5,716 bases of DNA from Methanobacteriota archaeon (lineage in GTDB: Archaea; Hydrothermarchaeota; Hydrothermarchaeia; Hydrothermarchaeales; JAADFM01), in the NCBI GenBank assembly GCA_013152845.1, contig JAADFM010000036.1, positions 1 through 5,716 on the forward strand, given 5' to 3'. Below the pieces are notes generated by a model that was not told the origin of the DNA, searched no databases, and saw nothing but the letters and a program-made list of their open reading frames with translations. Below, one piece after another: positions 5,486 to 5,716 of this stretch. The position numbers and the translations under genes were made by a program. Each line of letters starts with the position of its first letter. Within the stretch, counting starts at the first letter, position 1.

Positions 5486-5516
5486 ATATTTTCGAACCTT
5501 TCTAATCTTAGCGTTC

Positions 5517-5716
5517 TTACGGCTCCAGCCTCTTCCTGTCCCTCGGGAACAGCACCGCCTCCCTGATGTTGGGCAGGTCCAGGAGGAGCATGAGGAAGCG
5601 CTCGATGCCCAACCCGAACCCGCCGTGGGGGGGCATGCCGTACCTGAAGGCCTCCAGGTAGGGGCCGAAGTTCTCAGGGCTTAACCCCTTGGCCTTTATC
5701 TGCTTCACCAGGAGGT
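5517..5716 (-). CDS. aspS: Aspartyl-tRNA synthetase, C-terminal 65 codons (5' part outside window)
   Basis: This class II aminoacyl-tRNA synthetase charges tRNA with aspartate in the cytoplasm. Only the C-terminal end of the catalytic domain is present. It reads [20 protein letters not shown], then the conserved GMPPHGG, then motif 3 with FGLGIER, whose Arg (codon 5600-5598) contacts ATP. It closes with [17 protein letters not shown] and a TAA at 5519-5517. The order and the PRDRKRL-P ending are those of archaeal and eukaryotic-type AspRS, which lack the bacterial insertion domain. The frame continues past 5716 with no start; the GTG at 5708 is internal. Many archaeal AspRS also mischarge tRNA-Asn, but the residues deciding this are outside the window. 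A seven-base G run on the plus strand (5627-5633) falls in the Pro-Pro codons. Confidence 0.95.
   Translation of the reverse strand, partial: LLVKQIKAKGLSPENFGPYLEAFRYGMPPHGGFGLGIERFLMLLLDLPNIREAVLFPRDRKRLEP

Noticed and set aside
5627..5633. Seven-base homopolymer in aspS as a slippery frameshift site
   Set aside because: It encodes the conserved Met-Pro-Pro-His-Gly-Gly segment in frame, and the protein continues normally on both sides.
5288..5684. Plus-strand frames at the right end
   Set aside because: They run opposite aspS and the interrupted minus frame, change composition abruptly at the aspS boundary and have no family features.

Overview
The window is probably from a fairly G+C-rich euryarchaeon. 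Four things point there: an archaeal-type SMC ATPase, the C-terminal end of an archaeal/eukaryotic-type aspartyl-tRNA synthetase, a short winged-helix protein that looks like the archaeal DUF2250 family, and promoters built on TATA boxes close to the start codons. A Thermoplasmatota-like lineage would fit, but this is a guess from protein style and not from any search.

Left part, 1-3489, minus strand: reading in the direction of transcription there is a 94-residue winged-helix protein (3489-3205), a promoter with a clear TTTATATA box, an unrecognised 80-residue protein (3134-2892) and, 7 bases later, smc (2884 to beyond base 1). The smc reading frame was walked codon by codon and is unbroken for 961 codons. 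It covers the N-terminal ATPase half, the first coiled coil, the hinge and most of the returning coil. The C-terminal head with Walker B lies outside the window. The 80-residue gene and smc look translationally coupled.

Middle, 3490-4810: a half-size EamA transporter (3544-3963, plus) diverges from the winged-helix gene across 54 bases that hold one AT-rich core, likely serving both directions. Convergent to it is a VapBC toxin-antitoxin pair on the minus strand (vapB 4757-4515, vapC 4536-4093). The two genes overlap by 22 bases, vapC has its own Shine-Dalgarno, and a set of GTAATAC repeats just upstream of vapB is a good candidate operator.

Right part, 4811-5516: an AT-rich stretch with no convincing intact gene. 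It holds what looks like debris. On the plus strand is a frameshifted membrane-hairpin fragment resembling the proteolipid (K/c) subunit of an A-type ATPase. On the minus strand is a reading frame interrupted by a TAG and a TAA. Next to the toxin-antitoxin pair this suggests an insertion and decay zone between core genes. The window ends with the last 65 codons of aspS (minus), which enters from the right.

No tRNA, rRNA, CRISPR array or insertion sequence was recognised by eye.
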